Shown: positions 8,601-15,101, numbered from the stretch's first letter. The stretch: 15,705 bases of DNA from Bacteroidales bacterium UBA4866 (GCA_002399565.1 DHDW01000032.1:54451-70155); one strand, 5' to 3'. The notes: generated from the letters alone by a model not told the origin. Numbers and translations: made by a program.

Positions 8601-9247
8601 GCATCAAAATCATTGGCATTAACATAATGAACATCATTTGTGGCAATAACTTTCACCCCATATTTCTTAGCAATTTCAATTATTATTGGCTTAACCATTG
8701 CTTGCTCTTCTATACCATGGTTTTGAATTTCCAAATAATAATCATCACCAAAAACACTCTTATATTCTTGAACAGTTTTTTCTGCATCTTGAATATTGTT
8801 TGAAAGAATGTATTGAGGGACAATACCTCCTAAACAAGCTGAACTGCAAATTAATCCTTCACTATATTTAAAAAGGAGTTCTTTATCTATTCTTGAAGTA
8901 CGATAAAATGAATCGGGTTCAAAAGAAAGGGAACTTAATTTTATAAGATTTTGATAACCTTTTGCATTTTTGGCAATTAAGATTAAGTGATCTCCACTAA
9001 AATTCTTACCATCTTTCTTAAAACGACTATCTCTTGCAACATATACCTCACTTCCAATTAATGGCTTAATTCCTTCTTTTGTAGCTTTGTTATGAAAATC
9101 TAATACTCCATACAAATTACCATGGTCTGTGAGTGCCAATGCCTCCATTGAAAACTCTTTTGCCTTATTGATTAATCCAGAAATGCTAGCAGCTCCATCT
9201 AAAATAGAGTATTGAGAGTGAACGTGAAGATGAGTAAACTTTGCCAT
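5630..9247 (-). CDS. dnaE: DNA polymerase III alpha subunit
   Basis: This is the replicative polymerase of the chromosome, 1205 residues. An N-terminal PHP domain (about 1-275) opens with FTHLHVHSQYSILDGA. The polymerase carboxylates are Asp434 and Asp436 in LPDIDVDFDDEGR, and Asp591 in IKMDFLGL. Other C-family motifs are GPGRGSAAGS (392-401) and the fingers stretch GITVYQEQVM (708-717). An internal beta-clamp-binding peptide QVSLF lies at about 955-959. An OB-fold follows near 1010-1080 (ILYFVGMITNSQE onwards), then a C-terminal tail. All nine residues expected at a functional PHP metal site appear present: His8, His10, Asp17, His42, Glu67, His87, Cys138, Asp205 and His207. A -7 element lies just upstream at 9290-9283. 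queG follows in what looks like an operon. No frameshift or truncation is seen. Confidence 0.98.
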   Translation of the reverse strand: MAKFTHLHVHSQYSILDGAASISGLINKAKEFSMEALALTDHGNLYGVLDFHNKATKEGIKPLIGSEVYVARDSRFKKDGKNFSGDHLILIAKNAKGYQNLIKLSSLSFEPDSFYRTSRIDKELLFKYSEGLICSSACLGGIVPQYILSNNIQDAEKTVQEYKSVFGDDYYLEIQNHGIEEQAMVKPIIIEIAKKYGVKVIATNDVHYVNANDFDAHKILICLNTGQKLSEYSKMHYTGLEYFKSQQEMLELFNDCPEAITNTQEIVDKVEVYDLNRDPILPIFEIPKSFGRIEEFFEKYPKEKIEQELSEEEIIKKGGYEKIVRTKFEYEYLKHLTSIGAKKCYGEEISKELQERIDFELSTIDNMGFPGYFLIVQDFINYSQEHLDVIVGPGRGSAAGSVVAYCLGITAIDPIKYGLLFERFLNPDRISLPDIDVDFDDEGRARVLEYVQEKYGSSHVAQIITFGAMAAKSAIRDVARVLELPLSESDRLAKLVPDKPGTTLEQAYKEVPELNDALENGSDLVKKTLKFAKELEGSIRNIGTHACGVIIGPDELSKYIPLASATAKDGQTIITQFEGKFVEDVGMIKMDFLGLKTLSIIKDTCFNIQKSHQIHINPREIPLDDKLTYELFQRGDSIGTFQFESDGMRQHMQNLKPDRFEDLIAMNALYRPGPMQYIPNYIARKHKTEKIDYEFPEIMEKYLGETYGITVYQEQVMQLSQAIAGFTKGEADKLRKAMGKKQKSVMSELKEKFLKGSKEKGLDVDLVDKIWHDWEKFAEYAFNKSHSTCYAYIAYQTAWLKAHYPADFMSSVLTHNLSDIKKITYYIEEAQKQKISVLGPDINESEINFAVNKKGEIRFGLAAIKSVGVNAAQEIIKEREENGPYLTPFDFIKRANVNKRCIEALISAGAFDCFTDYHRAQYFQLVKTNNNADESIIERLIRYGNKIKNNENSSQVSLFGDSSEDNYAEPEIPKCEEWTKNQILKQEKESIGFYISGHPLDKFSLEKKLFENTKLYELSESLTPFENKILYFVGMITNSQEKLTKTGKNYGSFVFEDETSSREITLFSKDFINFHKYLIDGLFVLLKATVKKKGWGDENSKDALEFKILQIEELDEVLVKYAKGIKLVMPIENVNNEFVEKVLKAAKKSKGNSLVSFFVIDSEADVEVTLKARKHMVSIPKFLEEIKEYIENRTIYSYDVDVSTM

Positions 9248-9282
9248 AAACTAAAAAGTATTTTTATCAATTGAATATCTTG

Positions 9283-9290
9283 CAAAGATA
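9283..9290 (-). promoter_or_regulatory. Predicted -7 element for dnaE
   Basis: Read on the minus strand, TATCTTTG matches TAnnTTTG 35 nt upstream of the dnaE ATG, giving a leader of about 30 nt. No convincing TTTG -33 element lies about 20 nt further upstream, so the call rests on the -7 motif and its position. Confidence 0.42.
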
Positions 9291-9432
9291 AATAACTTCC
9301 CCTCTAAATTGAAGGGAAATTGAAAATAAAATTCATCTATATAGGTATTGATTAATTCAATCTGTAGTATTTAATTCTGTAAAAACATTATTAATTAAGA
9401 GATAGGCTAATAGTAGTTTTGCAATAAAATTG

Positions 9433-9440
9433 TAACTTTG
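9433..9440 (+). promoter_or_regulatory. Predicted -7 element for mnmA, giving a leaderless start
   Basis: TAACTTTG matches the Bacteroidota -7 motif exactly and ends only 4 nt before the mnmA ATG. Transcription would therefore begin at or within a base or two of the start codon. A matching -33 TTTG at the right spacing is not evident. Sequence just upstream (TTTTGCAATAAAATTG) is AT-rich without other promoter features. Confidence 0.45.
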
Positions 9441-9444
9441 CAGC

Positions 9445-10509
9445 ATGAAAATTGCAGCATTGGTTTCGGGAGGAGTAGATAGTTCGGTTGTGGTTCATCA
9501 GCTAAAGGAGATGGGCTACGACCCTACAATATTCTACATTAAAATAGGTATGGAAGACAAGGATGGCTATATTGATTGCCCTTCGGAAGAAGATATTGAG
9601 ATAACGTCTTATATTGCAAAAAAATATGGGTGTAAATTTGAAATAGTATCTCTTCAGGAGGATTATTGGCAAGAAGTTGTATCCTACACTATTGAAGCTG
9701 TAAGAAGGGGTTTAACTCCCAATCCAGATATGATGTGCAATAAGTTAATTAAGTTTGGTGCATTTGAACGCAAATGGGGAAAAGAATTTGATAAGATTGC
9801 AACAGGACACTACTGCACTACAACTCAAATTAATGATAAGATATTTCTTTCTACTGCAAAAGACAAACATAAAGACCAAACCTATTTTTTAGGTCAGATT
9901 AACTATATGCAGGTTTCAAGACTTATGTTTCCAATAGGTAATCTCCTAAAATCTGAAGTTAGAGAAATTGCTAAGGAGAATCATTTGCCAAGTGCTTTCA
10001 GGAAAGATAGTCAAGGCATTTGCTTTTTAGGGAAAATAAATTATAATGATTTTATCCGTAGATATTTGGGTGAGAAAAAAGGTGATATTATAGAACTTGA
10101 AACAGGCAGAAAGATAGGTTCTCATAATGGATATTGGTTTCACACCATTGGACAAAGAAAAGGTTTAGGCCTGAGTGGAGGTCCTTGGTTTGTAGTAAAG
10201 AAAGATATTGAGAATAACATTCTTTATGCTTCACAAGGCTACGACCCTGAAACTCAATATGGGAAAGTTGTAAATTTAAGCGGTTTTGAGTTTATTACTG
10301 AAGATGTTTGGGGAGATTTTTCCGATGAAAAAGATATATTATTTAAAATTCGCCACACACCCGACTTTACTCAAGGCAAATTAAAGAAAATAAACGATAT
10401 ATATAGGATTGAATCTAAGGATAAAATTCAAGGAATAGCCTCAGGACAATTTGGAGTAATATATGATAATGAAGCAAAGCTTTGTTTGGGAAGCGGATTA
10501 ATTATTTAG
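9445..10509 (+). CDS. mnmA: tRNA-specific 2-thiouridylase
   Basis: MnmA adenylates and then thiolates U34 in tRNAs for Lys, Glu and Gln, taking sulfur from a cysteine-desulfurase relay. The 354-residue protein begins with the ATP pyrophosphatase PP-loop SGGVDSS (residues 8-14). It has both catalytic cysteines: Cys98 in [15 protein letters not shown] and Cys193 in [27 protein letters not shown] and [18 protein letters not shown] are family hallmarks, and the C-terminal beta-barrel domain is complete. The insert [14 protein letters not shown] near 41-54 matches the Bacteroides MnmA type. The start codon lies almost on top of its predicted -7 element. The gene diverges from dnaE (197-bp gap), and its last 8 bp overlap the end of the convergent exonuclease gene. 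Confidence 0.96.
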   Translation: MKIAALVSGGVDSSVVVHQLKEMGYDPTIFYIKIGMEDKDGYIDCPSEEDIEITSYIAKKYGCKFEIVSLQEDYWQEVVSYTIEAVRRGLTPNPDMMCNKLIKFGAFERKWGKEFDKIATGHYCTTTQINDKIFLSTAKDKHKDQTYFLGQINYMQVSRLMFPIGNLLKSEVREIAKENHLPSAFRKDSQGICFLGKINYNDFIRRYLGEKKGDIIELETGRKIGSHNGYWFHTIGQRKGLGLSGGPWFVVKKDIENNILYASQGYDPETQYGKVVNLSGFEFITEDVWGDFSDEKDILFKIRHTPDFTQGKLKKINDIYRIESKDKIQGIASGQFGVIYDNEAKLCLGSGLII

Positions 10510-11119
10510 TATTCAGCTTCTCCTGCTTTCTTAGTTGCTTTAAAATATCTCTTTCTTGCTTTGCAATTTTTTCGTCTTTTGTTGCTTTATTGGTTATTTT
10601 CTTAAGTAACTTAAAGTCCTCAATACCTAATATTTCCATTTCTCTTAACAATAACCTTGCACAAGCATAGGCGTCAGAATCAGCATTATGATGTGAAAAT
10701 TCAATCTTTTCTTGTTCGCAAAGAAAGTCTAATGAATATTTTTTGGAGTCTTTCCATGTTAAACGAGCAATTTGATAGGTGCAGAAATAATTAAATTTAG
10801 GAACATCTATCTTATAATGTTCTAAAGTTTTACGTAAAATTCCAATATCAAAATTTGCATTATGAGCAACTAAAGTTTGATTTTCAATAAAAGGCTTTAT
10901 CTCAATCCAAAGTTCATCAAATTCAGGTTCAAACTTTACATCTTCTTTCTTTATTCCATGAATTTTTTGTGCATAGAAGTGAAAATAAGGATAACAAGCA
11001 GGTTTAATTAGCCATTGTTTTACCAAAGCAATTTGAGAATCTCTTACTACTGCAATTCCTAAAGAACATGGGTGAGTGGGGTCAGCTGTCTCAAAATCAA
11101 TGGCAACAAAATCAAGCAT
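10502..11119 (-). CDS. DnaQ-like DEDDh 3'-5' exonuclease
   Basis: This is a single-domain exonuclease of the DNA polymerase III epsilon / RNase T superfamily, 205 residues. The DEDDh residues are in place: Asp8 and Glu10 in AIDFETAD, Asp91 in [10 protein letters not shown], and His144 with Asp149 in HHNADSDA. The histidine form (H-x4-D) identifies the DEDDh group. A lysine-rich tail (about 170-205) may help bind nucleic acid. It could be a proofreading subunit for the nearby dnaE, but many Bacteroidota carry several such paralogs, and DNA repair or RNA trimming is equally possible, so I give no gene symbol. There is no UvrC, helicase or BRCT extension. Its 3' end overlaps mnmA tail to tail by 8 bp, and a -7-like element lies about 40 nt upstream of its ATG. 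Confidence 0.88.
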   Translation of the reverse strand: MLDFVAIDFETADPTHPCSLGIAVVRDSQIALVKQWLIKPACYPYFHFYAQKIHGIKKEDVKFEPEFDELWIEIKPFIENQTLVAHNANFDIGILRKTLEHYKIDVPKFNYFCTYQIARLTWKDSKKYSLDFLCEQEKIEFSHHNADSDAYACARLLLREMEILGIEDFKLLKKITNKATKDEKIAKQERDILKQLRKQEKLNTK

Positions 11120-11157
11120 AGATTATATTTATAAAAGGTTTTTATTTTTTTGTGGTG

Positions 11158-11165
11158 CAAATTTA
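11158..11165 (-). promoter_or_regulatory. Possible -7 element for the exonuclease gene
   Basis: On the minus strand TAAATTTG matches TAnnTTTG, giving a leader of about 35 nt. The surrounding sequence is so AT-rich that a chance match is possible, and no -33 TTTG is seen at the expected spacing. Confidence 0.3.
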
Positions 11166-11313
11166 CAAATTATAATACTACTTTCTTCCCTTTTAAATGA
11201 AATAAATTTAATTATAACCTCAAAATTTATAGTGGTAAAATCAATTTTTTGAGATTTTATCCTTGTTTTTCGCTCTATAAATTTCTCTTTATCTGAAATA
11301 AGTCTATCAAAAC

Positions 11314-11332
11314 CTTATTAAAATTTAATAAG
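11314..11332. promoter_or_regulatory. 19-nt perfect palindrome, possible operator
   Basis: CTTATTAAAATTTAATAAG is a perfect 9-1-9 inverted repeat ending 16 bp before the tandem array. It has no U-rich tail and consists mostly of A and T, so it is not a good terminator. It could be a dimeric protein's binding site, or a chance product of AT-rich DNA. Confidence 0.35.
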
Positions 11333-11348
11333 ATGAGGATTAAATTTT

Positions 11349-11436
11349 ACATCCTGCCACCTTGCACACTACATCCTGCCACCATGTAACCTACATCCTG
11401 CCACCTTGCATACAACATCCTGCCACCTTGCAAGAT
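11349..11436. repeat. Tandem 22-bp repeat array, four contiguous units
   Basis: Four head-to-tail units of exactly 22 bp start at 11349, 11371, 11393 and 11415. The first 13 bases, ACATCCTGCCACC, are identical in all four. The next five read TTGCA in three units and ATGTA in the second; the last four vary. There are no unique spacers, so this is not a CRISPR. Since 22 is not a multiple of three, the array cannot encode an in-frame peptide repeat, which favours a DNA- or RNA-level role or neutral expansion. The period is close to two DNA helical turns. Confidence 0.92.
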
Positions 11437-11497
11437 TTTTTCCTTGTTTAAAAAAGTTTTTCCTTGATTTAAATAGATTTTTTCCTTGTTTAGCTAA
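11434..11497. repeat. Three T-rich CCTTG repeats abutting the 22-bp array
   Basis: Three degenerate units begin at 11434, 11456 and 11476, with lengths of 22, 20 and 22 bp. They share the pattern (GA)-T5/6-CCTTG-(T/A)TTA; the first and third include GATTTTTTCCTTGTTTA. They continue the roughly 22-bp rhythm of the preceding array and share its CCTTG core, and the first unit overlaps the last array unit by 3 bp. A related single copy lies near 11253-11270, and CCTTGTTTAG also occurs at 19-28. Confidence 0.7.
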
Positions 11498-11588
11498 AAA
11501 ATATTGGAGATAAAATTTACATCTAAGTCTTTTAAATTATAGCTAATGCAAATATAAATGCTGTTTAAATTATCTGATTCTCTTATTG

Positions 11589-11605
11589 ATTTATCTAAGA
11601 TAAAT
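11589..11605. promoter_or_regulatory. 17-nt palindrome, possible operator
   Basis: ATTTATCTAAGATAAAT is a perfect 8-1-8 inverted repeat, about 50 bp beyond the dsbD terminator on the transcript side. Nothing downstream in the same orientation would obviously be controlled by it. AT-rich chance symmetry is a real alternative. Confidence 0.3.
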
Positions 11606-11641
11606 ATCTGTTGATTAAAATGGATTAATAATAAATATTGA

Positions 11642-11691
11642 CTTAATAAAAAGAAATAGGCGAGTAGTTAATTAGTAATCTACTCGCCTAT
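11642..11691 (-). terminator. Rho-independent terminator of dsbD
   Basis: The arms ATAGGCGAGTAG (11656-11667) and CTACTCGCCTAT (11680-11691) are perfectly complementary over 12 bp, with a 12-nt loop. Read on the minus strand, the hairpin begins 30 nt after the dsbD stop and is followed by a U-rich run (TTCTTTTTATT), the arrangement of an intrinsic terminator for the envC-dsbD transcript. Confidence 0.88.
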
Positions 11692-11721
11692 ATTATTAAT
11701 AATAAGGTATTGACCTATATT

Positions 11722-13749
11722 TTATTTTTTGAAGTTAGCCTTTCCTTCCTCCAAGAATTTAATGAAATTTTCTACATTTCTATCATATCCCTTTGGAGTA
11801 TTGAGAACTTTTCCTTCAGCACTCATCAAAACATATAAAGGTTGAGCATTAGCGTTGAAATGTTCCATCTGATAGTTGTGATTCTTCTTGCCAAGAGTTT
11901 TAGCCACTGTTCCGTCTTTAAGGGTTACCCACTCATTTTCTGGAAGTTTTATAAAGTTAGCATCAGCATAAAGAGCAACCATAACATAGTCTTGAGTTAG
12001 TATTTTTTTCACTTGTTTGTCTTCCCAAACATAGTATTCCATCTCACGGCAGTTTGCACATGTCTTTCCAGTGAAGTCAATAAATATAGGCTTTCCAACT
12101 TGCTTTGCATAAGCTTTTGCTTCTTCAAGGTCAAAGAAACCTTCAAATCCAGTAGGGAAATGTAATTGGTCGGTATATTTTCTATTTGCAGGAAGAGAAT
12201 TTGCACTGGCTTCAACTGATGAGGTTGTGCCTGCATTTTCAATGATTGAGCGTTCAATATTAAAGTCTTGTGTTGTCATTGGAGGAACATATCCTGAAAT
12301 GGCTTTAAGAGGTGCTCCCCAAAGTCCTGGAATCATATAAAGAGCAAAAGAGAAAGTAATTATGGAAAGGAATAATCTCCCAACTCCAATTTGTTCTAAG
12401 TCGTTATCTCCCTTAAATTTGAGTTTGCCAAGAAGGTAGAATCCCAAAAGAGTAAATATAATTATCCAAAGAACAAGGTATGTTTCTCTATCTAAAAGTC
12501 CCCAGTTGGCACTAAGGTCAGCCATAGAAAGGAATTTAAGACCAAGAGCGATTTCTAAAAATCCAAACACTATCTTTGTTGTATTTAGCCAAGAACCTGA
12601 TTTCATTTTTGAAAGCATTTGAGGGAACATAGCCAAAAGAGTAAATGGGAGAGCAAAACCAATAGAGAATCCTATCATGGAAATTAAGAATACCAAACTA
12701 TTTGTTGAGCTTGAGGCAACACCCATTAGAGCTGCTCCCAGAATTGGTCCTGTGCATGAGAAAGAAACTAAAACAGTTGTTAGAGCAATAAAGAAAGCTC
12801 CAAGATATCCTCCTTTGTCAGCGTTTTTATCTGATTTATTTATCCAAGAAGAAGGAAGAGTTATTTCGAACATTCCAAAGAATGAGAAAGCAAAAAGCAT
12901 AAAAATAATGAAGAAAAGCATATTTGGAACCCAATGCGTAGAGATTAAATACATTGCATCTTTGCCCAAAAGTAAAGTTAGTACTAATCCAATAACTGCA
13001 AACATAAATATTATTGATCCTCCAAAAAAGAACGCCTCTTTAAGTCCTTGTTTCTTACTTTTCTTTCCTTTCATAAAGAAACTTATGGTCATAGGAACCA
13101 TTGGGAAAACGCAAGGAGTTACAAGAGTTAAAAGTCCAGCTCCAAGAGAAATAAGAAATACCATTAGCATTGAATTATCTTCCTTTTTAGTCTCTTGAGC
13201 TTGAATTGTTGTTGAGGTTTGGGTTTGAACATCAGCTTGAGTTTGTGTTGAAGTTTGTGTTTCGGTTTCAGAAATAACTTCTGTCATTTGAGAAGCTTTA
13301 GGGTTACCCTTTACATCAAAACTAAACGCAACATCTTCAGGTGGAATACAGCTTCCTTTTTCACAAAGCTGGAAATTAACATTCCCTTTTACCTTAAAGT
13401 CTTTTTCGCTTCTAACTTTAATCTTTTGACGAAATAGCACTGTTCCTCCAAAATGTTTCGTAGTGTCCTTAGCATACTTGTCATATTCAGCAATTGCTTT
13501 TGGCTCTATAACTTTACCTATTCTTTGGTAGTCATTACTTTTCTCAAATTCAAACACAATTGGAAGTTCTGTTCCTTTAGTGTATTGAGAATAAATATGC
13601 CAGCCATCCCCTAATTTAACTTTAAGTTGTAATTCGGAAATGGAGTCATTAATCTTTTTTGTCTTGAAATCCCATTTAGCCTGGGAAAAAACACTGCTTG
13701 CAAAAAGCATTATTGCAACAAGTGTAAGTGTAAATTTTAATTGTTTCAT
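11722..13749 (-). CDS. dsbD: DsbD-family thiol:disulfide interchange protein
   Basis: DsbD moves reducing equivalents from cytoplasmic thioredoxin across the inner membrane to periplasmic acceptors. The 675-residue protein has a signal peptide (about 1-22, ending FSQA). A periplasmic alpha-like domain follows, with Cys129 and Cys134 in FQLCEKGSCIPP. A Thr/Gln-rich linker spans about 160-190. The membrane domain of about eight helices (about 193-475) carries Cys213 in VTPCVFPMVP and Cys332 in SFSCTGPILG. A C-terminal thioredoxin-like domain has CANC (Cys564, Cys567) in FTGKTCANCREMEYYVW. All three redox pairs are present, so electron relay should be intact. It follows the envC-like gene by 25 bp with no evident promoter of its own, and a strong terminator lies beyond its stop codon. 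Acceptors could be DsbC/DsbG-like or cytochrome-maturation proteins; none is in the window. Confidence 0.94.
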   Translation of the reverse strand: MKQLKFTLTLVAIMLFASSVFSQAKWDFKTKKINDSISELQLKVKLGDGWHIYSQYTKGTELPIVFEFEKSNDYQRIGKVIEPKAIAEYDKYAKDTTKHFGGTVLFRQKIKVRSEKDFKVKGNVNFQLCEKGSCIPPEDVAFSFDVKGNPKASQMTEVISETETQTSTQTQADVQTQTSTTIQAQETKKEDNSMLMVFLISLGAGLLTLVTPCVFPMVPMTISFFMKGKKSKKQGLKEAFFFGGSIIFMFAVIGLVLTLLLGKDAMYLISTHWVPNMLFFIIFMLFAFSFFGMFEITLPSSWINKSDKNADKGGYLGAFFIALTTVLVSFSCTGPILGAALMGVASSSTNSLVFLISMIGFSIGFALPFTLLAMFPQMLSKMKSGSWLNTTKIVFGFLEIALGLKFLSMADLSANWGLLDRETYLVLWIIIFTLLGFYLLGKLKFKGDNDLEQIGVGRLFLSIITFSFALYMIPGLWGAPLKAISGYVPPMTTQDFNIERSIIENAGTTSSVEASANSLPANRKYTDQLHFPTGFEGFFDLEEAKAYAKQVGKPIFIDFTGKTCANCREMEYYVWEDKQVKKILTQDYVMVALYADANFIKLPENEWVTLKDGTVAKTLGKKNHNYQMEHFNANAQPLYVLMSAEGKVLNTPKGYDRNVENFIKFLEEGKANFKK

Positions 13750-13774
13750 ATTTTATTTGTTATTTATCTTTGCT

Positions 13775-15070
13775 TTATCTTATCCAGGCTGAAGGATTTT
13801 GCTTAGAGCTTCCTTTCCAAACTTGGAAATTGAATTCAGAAACATTTTCGCTGTTTGTATAAACTGTCCCTATGGCTTGTTTAGTTGAAACTTTTGATCC
13901 AACAGAAACACTAACAGAAGAAAGATTAGTGTAAACGGTAAGATATTCTCCGTGGCGAATAATTATGTTTTGCTGTCCGGTTGGTCCAATGAATATTTTA
14001 GAAACTACTCCGTCAAAAACTGACCTAACAGAACTTCCTCGCGGAGTTTGGATATCTATTCCGTTATTTTCAATCATTATACCCTTTATGTCAGGATGAG
14101 GATGTGTTCCAAAACTACTTGTAACAACTCCTTGTTCAACAGGCCATGGAAGTCTTCCTTTGTTGGCAGAAAAACTATTGGAAAGTTTAATTTCTTCAGG
14201 AGTTGCACTCATTACGTATTTTGTTGATTTAGCTCCTGATTCTTTGGAATTACCAACTTCTTTACTTTCTTTCTTTGTTGTTTCCTTATTCTTTTTTGCC
14301 GCAATTGCAGTTTGTTTTCTTACTTCAGCAGAAATGGCGGCATTAATTTGATTTTGGAGTTTCTTCCTTTGAGTTTGTTTTTGTTTAATTTGTTGAGTTA
14401 GTTGTTTTTCTTTCTTGCTCAAAAGATTAATATTTTTCTTTTTATCTTGTTCTTCTTTAGTTAGACTCTTTTTGTTTTGTTCTTCTTGTTGAAGTAGGCT
14501 TTCTTGATTTTTTTTCTTTAATGATAGTTCATCGGTTTTCTTCTCCAATTCGTCAGATTTTGTTTTAATATTCAAAATCATATTCTTTTGCATATCTCCA
14601 TATTGTCTAAAGAAAACATAACGTTGATAGGCTTGACGATAATTCTTTGATGAGAAAATGAAAAGGAGTTTGTCGGTTGAGGTTCTGTTTCTTTGAGCAT
14701 ACTTAAGCATTTTAGCATAATCTTTTTTCAGAACTTCAATCTCATTATTTATTTCAACAATTGATTTTTGAGTATTTATTATCTCTCCGTTGATCATATT
14801 CATTTGTCTGGAGATATTATCAATAAGTTTTTGTCTTGAAGCAATTTTTCGTTTAAGAATTGAAAGTTCTGAGGCAGACATCCTCTTTGTGTTTTTTGTC
14901 TCTTTTAGAATAGCATTAATAGCATTAATTTCTCTTTCAATTTTTGCTTTCTCATCTTCTAATTTTTTTCTGTCTTGAGCATTCGAAAACAAGCAAATAA
15001 AGAGCATAAAACAAGTAAAAATAGATGTTTTAAAATAGTGACAATTGCTATTATTCTTTTTGATAAACAT
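13775..15070 (-). CDS. EnvC-like coiled-coil protein with degenerate LytM (M23) domain
   Basis: The product is a secreted or periplasmic murein-hydrolase activator, 431 residues. A hydrophobic stretch (about 14-31, ending SNAQ) looks like a signal peptide. Long charged coiled coils, rich in Lys, Glu and Gln, fill about residues 33-265, then a Lys/Ser-rich linker and a C-terminal LytM fold (about 305-431) starting LPWPVEQGVVTSSFG. In active M23 endopeptidases zinc is held by His in H-x-G-x-D and in later H-containing motifs. Here these read NNGID (Asn336, Asp339 kept), YTNLS (Asn382) and FNFQVWK (Asn414), so all three expected histidines appear to be Asn. As in E. coli EnvC, the domain is thus predicted to be non-catalytic and to activate cell-separation amidases. 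It leads a two-gene transcript with dsbD. No amidase is in the window. Confidence 0.88.
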   Translation of the reverse strand: MFIKKNNSNCHYFKTSIFTCFMLFICLFSNAQDRKKLEDEKAKIEREINAINAILKETKNTKRMSASELSILKRKIASRQKLIDNISRQMNMINGEIINTQKSIVEINNEIEVLKKDYAKMLKYAQRNRTSTDKLLFIFSSKNYRQAYQRYVFFRQYGDMQKNMILNIKTKSDELEKKTDELSLKKKNQESLLQQEEQNKKSLTKEEQDKKKNINLLSKKEKQLTQQIKQKQTQRKKLQNQINAAISAEVRKQTAIAAKKNKETTKKESKEVGNSKESGAKSTKYVMSATPEEIKLSNSFSANKGRLPWPVEQGVVTSSFGTHPHPDIKGIMIENNGIDIQTPRGSSVRSVFDGVVSKIFIGPTGQQNIIIRHGEYLTVYTNLSSVSVSVGSKVSTKQAIGTVYTNSENVSEFNFQVWKGSSKQNPSAWIR

Positions 15071-15093
15071 AATGTAAGTGAAAATTTGATTGA

Positions 15094-15101
15094 CAAAAGT
15101 A
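15094..15101 (-). promoter_or_regulatory. Predicted -7 element for the envC-dsbD operon
   Basis: On the minus strand TACTTTTG matches TAnnTTTG 23 nt upstream of the envC-like ATG, giving a leader of about 20 nt. No clear -33 TTTG is seen, so the assignment depends on the motif and its position. Confidence 0.42.

Larger units (their letters stand above)
11120..11721. other. 602-bp gene-free region rich in short repeats
   Basis: No open reading frame here looks like a gene. From left to right it holds a -7-like element for the exonuclease (11158-11165) and an isolated GATTTTATCCTTGTTTTT motif near 11253-11270. Next come a 19-nt palindrome (11314-11332), a 22-bp tandem array (11349-11436) and three T-rich CCTTG repeats (11434-11497). 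A near-duplicate of the left flanking sequence follows (11511-11523), then a 17-nt palindrome (11589-11605) and the dsbD terminator (11656-11691). The array is visibly richer in G and C than the flanking AT-rich sequence. It lies between two genes both read on the minus strand. Confidence 0.7.

Noticed and set aside
9296..9316. Hairpin TTCCC/GGGAA between dnaE and mnmA
   Set aside because: The stem is only about 5 bp with a mismatch inside and no U tract, too weak to call as a terminator or operator.
10482..10670. 62-codon open frame at the mnmA/exonuclease junction
   Set aside because: It overlaps both real genes. The hydrophobic, cysteine-rich translation is the reverse of the lysine-rich exonuclease tail.
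11349..11497. CRISPR array
   Set aside because: The units are directly contiguous with no unique spacers, are only about 22 bp long, and no cas gene is nearby.
11314..11605. Replication origin (iterons beside AT-rich DNA)
   Set aside because: The 22-bp repeats and AT-rich flank resemble iterons, but I see no recognisable DnaA boxes, no replication-initiator gene and no origin-linked genes in the window.
12677..13198. 173-codon open frame opposite dsbD
   Set aside because: It lies wholly within dsbD on the other strand. The dsbD frame has clear domain and cysteine motifs, while this one has none and no promoter.
13210..13270. Low-complexity tract in dsbD as a mobile or regulatory repeat
   Set aside because: It encodes the Thr/Gln-rich linker between the periplasmic domain and the membrane domain, in frame, and is explained by relaxed linker sequence.
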